Assembly (NCBI RefSeq): GCF_002201475.1 | Contig: NZ_CP021422.1 | Location: forward strand, 2,976,001 to 3,040,000 | From: Acutalibacter muris | GTDB taxonomy: Bacteria; Bacillota; Clostridia; Oscillospirales; Acutalibacteraceae | DNA length: 64,000 bases | Direction of reading: 5' to 3' | In this document: in pieces, positions 8,047-16,269 of the stretch | Position numbering within the stretch: position 1 is the first letter of the stretch | Layout of the letters: the number at the start of each line of letters is the position of its first letter | The notes under the pieces: model-generated | The model's input: the letters and a program-made list of their open reading frames with translations, nothing else | The model's database searches: none | What the model was told of the DNA's origin: nothing | Program-made: the position numbers and the translations under genes

Positions 8047-9300
8047 ATGAAAAAGAGATTTTTCAATCTTCAGCTTTTTGACACCGACGCCCAGATCATC
8101 GACCGCTCGGGCGCGGAGGCTCTGATCCCCGAGGACAGGGCCAAAGAGATCATCCAGGGAGCCATCGAGCAGTCTGCTGTCCTCTCGGTCGGTCGTCGTC
8201 TGGCAGACATGACCACCGCCCAGAACAAGCTCCCCGTCCTGGACTCCCTGCCGATCGCCTACTTTGTGAACGGCGACACCGGCGCGAAGAAGACCACCAA
8301 GCAGGCATGGGACAAGAAGGTCATCTACGCCGAGGAGATCGCGGTCATCGTGCCCATTCCCGAGGCGGTCCTGGACGACGCTGACTACGACATCTGGGGC
8401 GAGGTGAAGCCCAGGGTGCAGGAGGCCTTCGGCAAGGTCATCGACGCGGCCATCCTCTTCGGAGACGGCAAGCCGACCAACTGGCGCGACGGCCTGGTGC
8501 CCTCTGCGAAGACTGCGGGCGCTTCCGTGGTCATGGGCAACGACCTTTTCACCGACCTGCTCGGCGAGGGTGGCGTCATCTCCAAGGTGGAGGAGTCCGG
8601 CTTCTTCGTGAACGGCCACGTCGCTGACATCTCCCTGAGGGCCAAGCTGCGTGGACTGAAGGACCAGAACGATCGCCCGCTCTTCCTGAACTCCATGCAG
8701 CAGTCCGGCAATTACAGCCTGGACGGCTCTGCCATCTACTTCCCGCGTAACGGGGCCTTCGACAAGACTGAGGCGATGCTGATCTCTGGTGACTTCTCCC
8801 AGCTGGTCTACTCTATCCGCAAGGACATCACCTTCAAGCTCTTCACCGAGGGCGTGGTCCAGAACACGGACGGCACCATCGCCTACAACCTGATGCAGAA
8901 TGACATGGTCGCGCTGCGGGCTGTCATGCGTCTGGGCTGGGAGATCCCGAACCCGATCAACTCCCTGGAGCAGGACAAGACCAAACGCTTCCCGTTTGCG
9001 GTCCTGGCTCCCGCTACTACGGGCACCACGCTGACCGTTACGTCTGCCGCAGGCACTAACAGCGGCGACACCAAGATCACCGTGAGCCCGGCGCTCTCTG
9101 ACGGCAACAGCTACAAGTACAAGACCGGCCCCAGCGTCACCAAGCCCGCCATCGGTGCGATCTGCAAGAGCGGCTACACGGCATGGGACGGCTCCGCTGA
9201 CATCGCCGCAAAGACCGGCGACAAGATCGTGATCGTGGAGGTTGACAGCACCAGCAAGTGCGAGAAGACCGGCGACGCGACCGTCACGGCCAAGGCCTAA
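8047..9300 (+). CDS. Major capsid protein (HK97 fold) with Prp cleavage leader
   Basis: A 417-residue capsid subunit. It begins MKKRFFNLQLFDTD, again the Prp-type leader. Residues ~15-310 match the phage major capsid family (DSLPIAYFVNGDTGAKKTTK…, VPIPEAVLDDA, NPINSLEQDKTKRFPFAVL). The last ~100 residues are Thr/Ser/Gly-rich beta sequence, likely an added surface domain. It follows the scaffold by 26 bases in the same operon. Confidence 0.93.
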   Translation: MKKRFFNLQLFDTDAQIIDRSGAEALIPEDRAKEIIQGAIEQSAVLSVGRRLADMTTAQNKLPVLDSLPIAYFVNGDTGAKKTTKQAWDKKVIYAEEIAVIVPIPEAVLDDADYDIWGEVKPRVQEAFGKVIDAAILFGDGKPTNWRDGLVPSAKTAGASVVMGNDLFTDLLGEGGVISKVEESGFFVNGHVADISLRAKLRGLKDQNDRPLFLNSMQQSGNYSLDGSAIYFPRNGAFDKTEAMLISGDFSQLVYSIRKDITFKLFTEGVVQNTDGTIAYNLMQNDMVALRAVMRLGWEIPNPINSLEQDKTKRFPFAVLAPATTGTTLTVTSAAGTNSGDTKITVSPALSDGNSYKYKTGPSVTKPAIGAICKSGYTAWDGSADIAAKTGDKIVIVEVDSTSKCEKTGDATVTAKA

Positions 9301-9316
9301 GAGGGGGTGATGGCTG

Positions 9317-9733
9317 ATGTACGTTTCTTATGAGTTTTACACTGAGACCTTCGGGACCCTGATCCCGGAGAAGGACTTCCCCAGGGTCGAGGCGGAGGCT
9401 GAGGCGGTCATCAGCTACCTCACCTATGTCAACGGCGACATCTTTGCCAAAGAGGACAGCCGCGTGAAGCTCGCGGTGTGCGCTGCGGCGGAGGTCGTCT
9501 ACAACAGCAAACAAAGCAACGGCGCCAGCGGGTCCGCTGGTGTAAAAAGCGAGAGCAATGACGGCTACTCTGTCACCTATGTGACTGAGGCCCAGGACGG
9601 TCAGACCGCTGAGGCGGCTCTTCGGAAGAAGATCGCCGAGGCGGTCAGGCTTTACCTGCTGCCGACCGGCTGGCTCAGCAGAAAGGTGGGGTGCTGTCAT
9701 GTATGTGCAGGTTACGATCACAGTCTTCAATAA
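9317..9733 (+). CDS. Head-tail connector (gp6-like)
   Basis: A 138-residue, mostly helical protein in the slot after the capsid normally held by the gp6/gp15-type adaptor that docks on the portal. It has a hydrophobic N-terminus (YEFYTETFG) and helices with AAAEVVYNSK. Its 3' end overlaps the next gene by 35 bases. Function is inferred from size and position. Confidence 0.65.
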   Translation: MYVSYEFYTETFGTLIPEKDFPRVEAEAEAVISYLTYVNGDIFAKEDSRVKLAVCAAAEVVYNSKQSNGASGSAGVKSESNDGYSVTYVTEAQDGQTAEAALRKKIAEAVRLYLLPTGWLSRKVGCCHVCAGYDHSLQ

Positions 9734-10139
9734 GCGGCTGAGCGCTGACCGGCGTGAGGTTTATTTTCCGACCTGCATCTCCGGCGCCTCTTACTATGAG
9801 TCGAAAAGCTCCGGCCACTCCACGGATGGTGCCCACGCTGAAAGTCTGACCTATAAGCTCCGGATCCCGATTGACGCAAAGGTCCAGAACGACCGGATCC
9901 ATGCAAACGAGAGGGCCTTCAAGGCCATGACAGAGGAGGAAGCCAGGCAACACTGGACGCTTCAGAAAGGCGACATTGTCCTGGCATGTGAAACCTCCCT
10001 AACGGATCCGATCGACGAGGCTGCTGTCAAGCAGCTGGCCGCCACTGAGTTCGTGGACGTCATCACGGTGAAAGAATACGCCGACAACACGATCCGCGGC
10101 TCAGCAGCGGTCAAGCACTGGCGGATAGGGGGCGAATAA
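9699..10139 (+). CDS. Head closure / minor capsid protein
   Basis: A 146-residue, mainly beta protein (SLTYKLRIPIDAKVQ, KGDIVLACE, DVITVKEYADN) in the position of the head-completion protein that follows the gp6-like connector in A118-type phages. ATG 9699 lies inside the preceding gene, suggesting coupling. No enzymatic motif is visible. Confidence 0.6.
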   Translation: MYVQVTITVFNKRLSADRREVYFPTCISGASYYESKSSGHSTDGAHAESLTYKLRIPIDAKVQNDRIHANERAFKAMTEEEARQHWTLQKGDIVLACETSLTDPIDEAAVKQLAATEFVDVITVKEYADNTIRGSAAVKHWRIGGE

Positions 10140-10140
10140 T

Positions 10141-10518
10141 ATGGCATTTAAGCCGATCAGGAGCCCCAGAGGGGCCATCATCCAGGGAAGCAATGGCAGG
10201 GTCCAGCTGATCTGGAACAACGGCTGCGCGCCAAAGATGAACGCCGTCCTCAGCAAAAAACAGGAGATCATTGACAGCGAGGTGCTCCGGCGCTGCGCTC
10301 CACTGGTCCCGAAACGGACCGGCGCCCTGGAACGCTCCGGCACTCTGGGCACTGTCATCGGTTCCGGCGAGGTGCAGTATATCGCGCCATACGCCAGGGC
10401 CCAGTATTACAACACCAGCCAGACCCGGTCTTATGATCCAAGGCGCGGCGGCATGTGGTTTGAGCGCATGAAGACGGCCAACCGGGCGGCGCTCTTGCGA
10501 TTGATCAACAGCAAATAA
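10141..10518 (+). CDS. HK97 gp10-like / minor capsid protein
   Basis: A 125-residue protein with the pattern of the HK97 gp10 family: CAPLVPKRTGALERSG in the middle, then a beta stretch (GEVQYIAPYARAQYY) and a short aromatic tail (MWFERMKTA). These proteins act at the head-tail joint. It begins immediately after the previous stop. Confidence 0.72.
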   Translation: MAFKPIRSPRGAIIQGSNGRVQLIWNNGCAPKMNAVLSKKQEIIDSEVLRRCAPLVPKRTGALERSGTLGTVIGSGEVQYIAPYARAQYYNTSQTRSYDPRRGGMWFERMKTANRAALLRLINSK

Positions 10519-10530
10519 AGGAGGCCAAGC

Positions 10531-10956
10531 ATGGTCAAGTCAATTATTGAGGGCGTGACTGCCTTCTTCCTGGACTGCCCTCTGCTGGCTGACGGAGTGT
10601 TCCGCGTGGACGCCCTGGGCGACCAGCCGCAAGAGTACACCATCGAGACCGGCATCTTCAACCCCGTGATCGAGACCTACATCGACGGCAGCTCAGACCG
10701 GCGCTACCAGTTCAACTTTGGCAGCCGCGAGTATTACGGAATGGACCGCCTCCAGAATATCGCGAACAGTTCCTTCTATGAGGACTTCGCGGCATGGGTG
10801 GAGGCCCAGAGCACAGCGGGCAACTTCCCGGAGCTCCCTGAGGGGATGCACCCGGAGCAGCTCGCTGTTTTGTCGTCTGGCTACATGTTCGACGAGTCGA
10901 TGCAGAACGCCAGATACCAGATACAGATCGAACTCATTTATCACAAGGAGGCATAA
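10531..10956 (+). CDS. Tail terminator / minor capsid protein
   Basis: A 141-residue protein in the tail-terminator slot just before the tail tube gene. It has a helical start (SIIEGVTAFFLDCPLL), a beta core with QEYTIETG and YQFNFGSREYYG, and an NARYQIQIELIYHKE end, which is typical of the phage minor capsid family found at this position in Firmicutes phages. It likely caps the tail tube. Confidence 0.65.
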   Translation: MVKSIIEGVTAFFLDCPLLADGVFRVDALGDQPQEYTIETGIFNPVIETYIDGSSDRRYQFNFGSREYYGMDRLQNIANSSFYEDFAAWVEAQSTAGNFPELPEGMHPEQLAVLSSGYMFDESMQNARYQIQIELIYHKEA

Positions 10957-10960
10957 GCGC

Positions 10961-11527
10961 ATGAAAAAGAAAATTTTTGATCTTCAGCTCTTTGACGAGA
11001 GCCGCGCTGCCCTGCTCCGGAACGCCATCGCGGACTACGCCGAGATCGATGGCACCTACGAGCTCATGGGCACCGGCTTCACTACCCTGGACGAGAGTCC
11101 CGGGGCCCAGACCGACAGCGAGACCTATGTCAACGAGGTCACAGCCTCGACTGACATCACCGGCTACGAGACCGAGTTCTCTTACGAGTCCCGCCTGATC
11201 CCTTCCCAGAAAGCGATTTACAAGCTCTGGAAGATGGGGCGCGACCACGCCACCGGCGACGAGGCTCAGCTAAAATATGTCCGGGTGGAGCTCTTCAACC
11301 CGATCGGGACCCCGAGCGAGACATCGGCCGAATACACCGCCCGCCAGTTTACCGTGGCCAATGAGGTCAGCGATAACTCCGGAGCAGGCGGCGAGAAGAT
11401 CAGCGTCTCCGGCACGCTTCACGCGGTCGGCGATCCCATCCAGGGCAAATTTGACACCGTGAGCAAAAAGTTCACGGCTGGCACTTTCGCTGGCAAATAC
11501 GACGCTCCCGTCGTTTCCGGCGACTAA
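10961..11527 (+). CDS. Major tail (tube) protein with Prp-like leader
   Basis: A 188-residue tail tube protein: beta-rich body (TYELMGTGFTTLDESPG, YETEFSYESRLIP, KYVRVELF) and a C-terminal VSGTLHAVGDPIQGKFD segment typical of tube proteins. The start at 10961 is set by an AAGGAGG site and gives MKKKIFDLQLFDES, the same leader as scaffold and capsid. A longer open frame upstream is a shadow of the previous gene. If Prp cuts it, tail assembly as well as the head depends on the protease. Confidence 0.85.
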   Translation: MKKKIFDLQLFDESRAALLRNAIADYAEIDGTYELMGTGFTTLDESPGAQTDSETYVNEVTASTDITGYETEFSYESRLIPSQKAIYKLWKMGRDHATGDEAQLKYVRVELFNPIGTPSETSAEYTARQFTVANEVSDNSGAGGEKISVSGTLHAVGDPIQGKFDTVSKKFTAGTFAGKYDAPVVSGD

Positions 11528-11580
11528 ACAAGTAAACACTGGCTCCGTACTACTGGCCCGATGGGGCAGTGAGCGACCAG

Positions 11581-11622
11581 GCACCAGCAGGCGCAACGGT
11601 GCAGCCTGCTGGTGCTCTTTTT
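11581..11622 (+). terminator. Terminator after the tail tube gene
   Basis: Eleven-bp perfect stem GCACCAGCAGG/CCTGCTGGTGC with a 13-base loop and TCTTTTT tail. It would reduce readthrough from the highly expressed capsid and tube genes into the chaperones. Confidence 0.75.
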
Positions 11623-11653
11623 ATAGCACCGACCAGAGGAGGAAAACAGAATA

Positions 11654-12064
11654 ATGGAATTGATTATCAACGACGTGAAACTCGAAGGCGATCTGATGGA
11701 TGCGGACTTCATGGAGAAGTTTGAGCAGTCCATGATCAAAATGCGCGACACGGCTCAGGCCAAAAAGCGCGAGAACTTCCCGACCGCTGCGGCCAATTAC
11801 CGCGCCCAGTGTGAAGTGGTCAATGTGTGCTTCGACGAGATCTTCGGATCCGGAACGGCCGACAGGCTCTTCCACGGCAAGATGAACGTCATGGAGCACC
11901 TGAAGGCCATCGAGAAGGTCAGCGAGTGGGCTGCCAGCGAGAGGAAGACTCTCAACGACTTCACCAACCGCTACACCCAGCGCCAGCAGGCCGCCACCCG
12001 GCAGATGCAGACCGCGCAGTTCGTCTCCCAGCAGCACGGTCACGGCAAGGGTAAAAGGCACTGA
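11654..12064 (+). CDS. Tail assembly chaperone (G-like)
   Basis: A 136-residue acidic helical protein (MELIINDVKLEGDLMDADFM…) between tube and tape measure, the position of the first tail assembly chaperone that binds the tape measure during tube growth. The downstream chaperone is in the -1 frame and begins at the stop of this gene, so a G/GT-type relationship is possible. No canonical slippery heptamer is visible near 12050. Confidence 0.7.
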   Translation: MELIINDVKLEGDLMDADFMEKFEQSMIKMRDTAQAKKRENFPTAAANYRAQCEVVNVCFDEIFGSGTADRLFHGKMNVMEHLKAIEKVSEWAASERKTLNDFTNRYTQRQQAATRQMQTAQFVSQQHGHGKGKRH

Positions 12065-12708
12065 ACCTTCTGATCGACGGCCTGCCCGAAGAGGTCGAGA
12101 TCGCGGGTCAGATGGTCCCGATCACTACTGACTTTCGCACGGGGATCCTTTTCGAGGAAGTCCTGCAAGACGGTCAGCTCGACGATCTGGAAAAGCTCCG
12201 GACCGCGCTGGACCTCTATTTTCCGGGCACCGTTTTTGATGGCAGCGTACTCGACGAGGCGATCAATCAAATGATCTGGTTTTATCGCTGCGGCGCGGAT
12301 CCCGCTGAGACGACGGAGGCTGACGCCACGGACAGCGACAAAGACCCGCCCTTTTCTTACGAGTATGACGCCGACTATATTTACTCCGCGTTTATGCAGG
12401 CCTACGGTCTGGACCTGGCGCGGCACCCCCTCCACTGGTGGCAGTTTCGAGCGCTTTTTCGATCACTCCCTGAAGAGACTCAGCTGGTCAAGATCATCGG
12501 CTACCGCACGATGAAGATCCCGGCAAAAGCGTCCAAGGAGCAACGGCAGCATTATGAGCACCTGAAGCGCGTCTATGCGCTCCCTCAGTCGGCTGACCGG
12601 CAGCAGCTCGAAAGTGACCTGAACTCTCTACTCATGAACGGCGGCAACCCTGCCGCCTTTTTAGCAGGAGGAGAAGGTCATGGCATCAGACGGGACTCTG
12701 AAATTTGA
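12061..12708 (+). CDS. Second tail assembly chaperone, phage Gp15 family
   Basis: About 215 residues beginning (L)NLLIDGLPEEVEIAGQMVPI if translated from CTG 12061; this opening resembles Gp15-family proteins and would be lost from the first in-frame ATG at 12112. CTG 12061 overlaps the upstream stop (ACTGA), and an in-frame TAA at 12052 limits the frame on the left. Either a rare CTG start coupled to the previous gene, or a -1 frameshift just before the stop, is needed. The body has helical W-rich sequence (LHWWQFRALFRSLPEET) typical of the family. It overlaps the tape measure start. Confidence 0.72.
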   Translation: MNLLIDGLPEEVEIAGQMVPITTDFRTGILFEEVLQDGQLDDLEKLRTALDLYFPGTVFDGSVLDEAINQMIWFYRCGADPAETTEADATDSDKDPPFSYEYDADYIYSAFMQAYGLDLARHPLHWWQFRALFRSLPEETQLVKIIGYRTMKIPAKASKEQRQHYEHLKRVYALPQSADRQQLESDLNSLLMNGGNPAAFLAGGEGHGIRRDSEI

Positions 12709-15352
12709 TACAAGCCTGGACACTGGCGGTCTACAGTCAGGTATGGGCAAGGTCGCAAGCGTCGCCCAGCAAGCGCTGGGCGTGTTTACCGGCCAGATGA
12801 TGACCAGAGCGGTTGATGCTCTGGCCAACCTCGGAAAGTCTGCCCTCGACAGTGTGGGGCAGCTGGAGCAGAACGTCGGGGGCGTGGAGACGCTCTTCGG
12901 CGATGCAGCTGACGCGGTCATCGCGGCGGCGGATCGCGCCTACCAGACGGCGGGCATGTCCGCCAACGACTACATGAGCACGGTCACGAGCTTCTCGGCG
13001 TCTCTGCTCCAGTCCCTCGGTGGAAACACTGAGGAAGCGGCCAAAGTGGCCGACATGGCCATCATAGACATGGCCGACAATGCGAACAAGATGGGCACGT
13101 CCATGGACATGATCCAGAACGCCTATCAGGGCTTCGCAAAGCAAAATTACACGATGCTGGACAACCTGAAGCTCGGCTACGGTGGCACCAAGACAGAGAT
13201 GGAGCGCCTCCTGGCCGATGCGGAAAAGCTGACCGGCGTCAAGTATGACATCAACAACCTGAACGACGTCTACCAGGCGATCCACGCCGTCCAGGAAGAA
13301 ATGGGGATCACCGGCACCACGGCAAAAGAGGCTGCGAGCACACTGGAGGGCTCAATGGCTTCGGCCAAGGCCGCCTGGGACAACTTCATGAACGGATCCG
13401 GTGACGCGGACCAGCTGGCGGATGCTTTCGCCACAGCGGCGGACAATATCGTCAAAAACCTTGCCGAGATCATCCCGCGCTTTGCCGAAACGCTTCCCGC
13501 CCTCGGCGGCGCCATTATTGCACAGATCCCCGGGCTGGTGGCGGCCATCGTCCCTGCCGTGCTTTCAGCTGGCCAGAGTGTTCTGAAGCAGCTCCAGGAG
13601 ACGGTCCTGAGCTTTGACTTTGTCGGAACCGCTGACAAGATCGTCCAGACGATCACGGGCTTCATCGAAGGGGACGGGCTGGGCTCGCTCCTGGACACGC
13701 TCACCTCGATCTTTACGGGGATTGTGAGCGGCATCAGCTCCATGCTGCCGTCGCTTCTGCCCGCTCTGGTTGAGCTGATCAGCTATGTCACGACCTCGCT
13801 CCTGGACCAGCTGCCCGCGATCCTCGACTGCGCTCTGGATCTGATCCTCGGTCTGGCTCAGGGGATCCTCGACGCTCTGCCGGTTTTGGTCGCTGCTCTG
13901 CCTAAGATCATCGACTCGATCGTCAAGTTCCTGGTCTCTTCCATCCCGAAGATCCTGGAGGCTGGGGTTGAGCTTCTGATGGCTCTGGTCGACGCGCTGC
14001 CCGTGGTCATCAAGTCGCTGGTCGCTGCTCTGCCCGAGATCGTGACCTCTATCGTGACCACGCTGGCCGCTTCCGCCCCGGATATTCTGGCGGCTGGGAT
14101 CGACCTCCTGATGGCTCTGGTCGAGGCCATCCCTGACATCATCGTCGAGCTGGCTGCGGCCATCCCTGACATCATCGTGGCCATCGTTGACGCGCTCGTC
14201 GCGGCGGCTCCTCAGGTCCTCGAATGTGCGAAAAACCTCTGGGGGCAGATCACCGCTGCCGTGCCGGAGCTGCTGTCCAAACTCGGTGAAGCCATCCCCC
14301 GGATCGTTACCGCGATCATTGACGGGCTGGCCACGCTGAAGGACAAGGCGGCCGAGATCTTCCAGATGGTCCTCGACAACCTGCTGGCATGGGGCAGCAA
14401 TATGATTGCCCAGGCCCAGCAGGCCATGAGCAACATGCTGAACGCGGTCGTCACCGTCGTGCAGCAGCTTCCGGGGAAGGTGTGGACCTTCCTCGTCAAT
14501 ACCGTCACCCGGCTGGTCCAGTGGGGCCAGCAGATGCTCAGCAATGCCTCGTCGGCCATGAGCAACATGCTCAGCAAGATCACCAGCATCGTGCAGCAGC
14601 TCCCTGGGAAGGTCTGGACGCACCTGGTCAACACGGTGAACAAGCTGATCCAATGGGGTCAGCAGATGCTCAGCAACGCCTCGACGGCCATGAGCAACAT
14701 GCTCAGCAAGGTGTCCAGCACGCTCCAGCAGCTCCCTGGGAAGGTATGGACCTATCTCAGCCAGGCGGCTTCAAAAGTCGTTTCCTGGGGCACTGAGCTG
14801 GCCAGCAAGGGCGCTGCAGCGGCGAAGCAGCTCTTCGACTCCGTCGTCAATGGGCTGAAGTCTCTGCCCGATAAGATCAAAGAGGTCGGCAGCAACATCG
14901 TCAGCGGGCTCTGGAACGGCATCAGCTCCGGCTGGGACTGGCTGAAGAATAAGGTCTCCAATCTGGCTTCAAGTCTTCTGGATGCAGCCAAGGACGCCCT
15001 GGGCATCAACTCGCCGTCGACGGAGTTCCGGGACGAGGTTGGCCGCTGGCTCCCTCCTGGCATCGGTGAGGGCTTTGAGAAAGCCATGCCTGACGCTGTC
15101 AAAGACATGCAGCTCCAGGCGAAGAAAATGGTCGCGAAGATGCAGACCGCTGTCTCAGCTTCCGCTGGATCTCTGAACCTGAACGCCTCCGGCGCGGCGA
15201 GTGCGAGAGCGCTGACCACGACCGGCACCAGTGTTTACTATGACCAGCGCATGGAACAGCAGAACACCTACAACGTGCCCGTGGCAACGCCTTCCGAAGT
15301 GAGCAAGGCCCAGCGCGAGGCGCTGCGGAACATAGTGGGAGGTGTGAAATGA
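12680..15352 (+). CDS. Tail tape measure protein
   Basis: An 890-residue tail-length ruler. The N-terminal TMP domain (residues ~40-230) includes LEQNVGGVETLFGDAADAV and the tail tape measure core. Residues ~260-520 are long hydrophobic helical repeats (LPxxVxALPxI type), probably membrane-penetrating. A 44-residue tandem repeat follows (~590-700), then an amphipathic C-terminus ending in the basic, baseplate-proximal segment. At about 890 residues it predicts a tail of roughly 130 nm by the usual 0.15 nm per residue rule. It overlaps the Dit gene by 4 bases. Confidence 0.92.
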   Translation: MASDGTLKFDTSLDTGGLQSGMGKVASVAQQALGVFTGQMMTRAVDALANLGKSALDSVGQLEQNVGGVETLFGDAADAVIAAADRAYQTAGMSANDYMSTVTSFSASLLQSLGGNTEEAAKVADMAIIDMADNANKMGTSMDMIQNAYQGFAKQNYTMLDNLKLGYGGTKTEMERLLADAEKLTGVKYDINNLNDVYQAIHAVQEEMGITGTTAKEAASTLEGSMASAKAAWDNFMNGSGDADQLADAFATAADNIVKNLAEIIPRFAETLPALGGAIIAQIPGLVAAIVPAVLSAGQSVLKQLQETVLSFDFVGTADKIVQTITGFIEGDGLGSLLDTLTSIFTGIVSGISSMLPSLLPALVELISYVTTSLLDQLPAILDCALDLILGLAQGILDALPVLVAALPKIIDSIVKFLVSSIPKILEAGVELLMALVDALPVVIKSLVAALPEIVTSIVTTLAASAPDILAAGIDLLMALVEAIPDIIVELAAAIPDIIVAIVDALVAAAPQVLECAKNLWGQITAAVPELLSKLGEAIPRIVTAIIDGLATLKDKAAEIFQMVLDNLLAWGSNMIAQAQQAMSNMLNAVVTVVQQLPGKVWTFLVNTVTRLVQWGQQMLSNASSAMSNMLSKITSIVQQLPGKVWTHLVNTVNKLIQWGQQMLSNASTAMSNMLSKVSSTLQQLPGKVWTYLSQAASKVVSWGTELASKGAAAAKQLFDSVVNGLKSLPDKIKEVGSNIVSGLWNGISSGWDWLKNKVSNLASSLLDAAKDALGINSPSTEFRDEVGRWLPPGIGEGFEKAMPDAVKDMQLQAKKMVAKMQTAVSASAGSLNLNASGAASARALTTTGTSVYYDQRMEQQNTYNVPVATPSEVSKAQREALRNIVGGVK
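14389..14770 (+). repeat. Three 132-bp tandem repeats in the tape measure gene
   Basis: Units starting at 14459, 14591 and 14723 are spaced exactly 132 bases (44 codons). Each encodes QQLPGKVWT followed by a W-G-Q-Q-M-L-S-N-A-S/T-like stretch and AMSNMLSK. Copy-number change here would lengthen or shorten the tail in 44-residue steps. Confidence 0.85.
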
Positions 15353-16266
15353 CACGAAACACAATCACCATAGAGCTGACCTGCAACGGCAAGACGCTCC
15401 GCATGGGCCCGAACGAGGACATCGACATCACCAAAGTGACGGGCCTGGAGTCCTCTGAGCTGGAGCTCAGCACGTCGGACAACGCCCTGGTGGACGGGGC
15501 GTCGGTGGATGGCAAAAAGATCAAACCGCGCCCGATCCACATCGAGGCCAGCTTCAAGAGCAACAAAAACAACCCCGAGAACCGGGCCCGCGTGATCCAG
15601 TTCTTCAATCCAAAGTACACCGGCCGCGCCCTGATCATCAACATGGGCGTGAGCCGGAACATCGAGTACGAGCTGGAGGGCTGGACTTTTGGCACGGCTC
15701 AAAACATGGACAACAAGCTCCGGATCCTGGTTGACCTGATCTGCCCGGATCCGTACATGCTGAACGTCGACAACTTCGGCAAAAACATGGCCAATATCTC
15801 CCCGCTCTTCGCCTTCCCCTGGAGGGTGCTGGTGACCAGAGCCACGGGCAAGCTGGACTATCCACCGAAGGCCCGGGGGCTGATGCTGGGCGGCATGACA
15901 ATGGGCTACCGGACACTGCACAAGGAGGTCGTTCTTTCCAACGATGGAGACGTCCCGACCGGCGTCCAGATCCAGTTCATCGCTACCCGAGGCAGCGTTA
16001 CCAACCCGAAGATCACCAACACCGGCACCGGCCAGTTTATGAGGGTCAAGGTGGTCATGCAGCAGGGTGACATCCTGCTGATCGACACAAACGACCGGCA
16101 CCAGGTCATCACGCTGAACGGCGTCAACTGCTACCAGCGCATTGACCGCCAGAGCGAGCCCTTCCAGCTCGCCGTGGGTGACAACTATCTGGAGTATGAC
16201 GCGGATGGGAACTACACCAACCTGGACGTCAACCTTTTTTATACTCCGAAGTATCTGGGGGTATAG
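15349..16266 (+). CDS. Distal tail protein (Dit-like)
   Basis: A 305-residue Dit/phage tail protein following the tape measure. The N-terminal half has ITIELTCNGKTLRM and FKSNKNNPENRARVIQFFNPK, typical of siphovirus Dit; the C-terminal half is beta-rich (NGVNCYQRIDRQ…YLEYDADGNYTN). It forms the ring linking tube and baseplate. It starts within the last codons of the tape measure gene. Confidence 0.82.
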   Translation: MTRNTITIELTCNGKTLRMGPNEDIDITKVTGLESSELELSTSDNALVDGASVDGKKIKPRPIHIEASFKSNKNNPENRARVIQFFNPKYTGRALIINMGVSRNIEYELEGWTFGTAQNMDNKLRILVDLICPDPYMLNVDNFGKNMANISPLFAFPWRVLVTRATGKLDYPPKARGLMLGGMTMGYRTLHKEVVLSNDGDVPTGVQIQFIATRGSVTNPKITNTGTGQFMRVKVVMQQGDILLIDTNDRHQVITLNGVNCYQRIDRQSEPFQLAVGDNYLEYDADGNYTNLDVNLFYTPKYLGV

Positions 16267-16269
16267 CCT

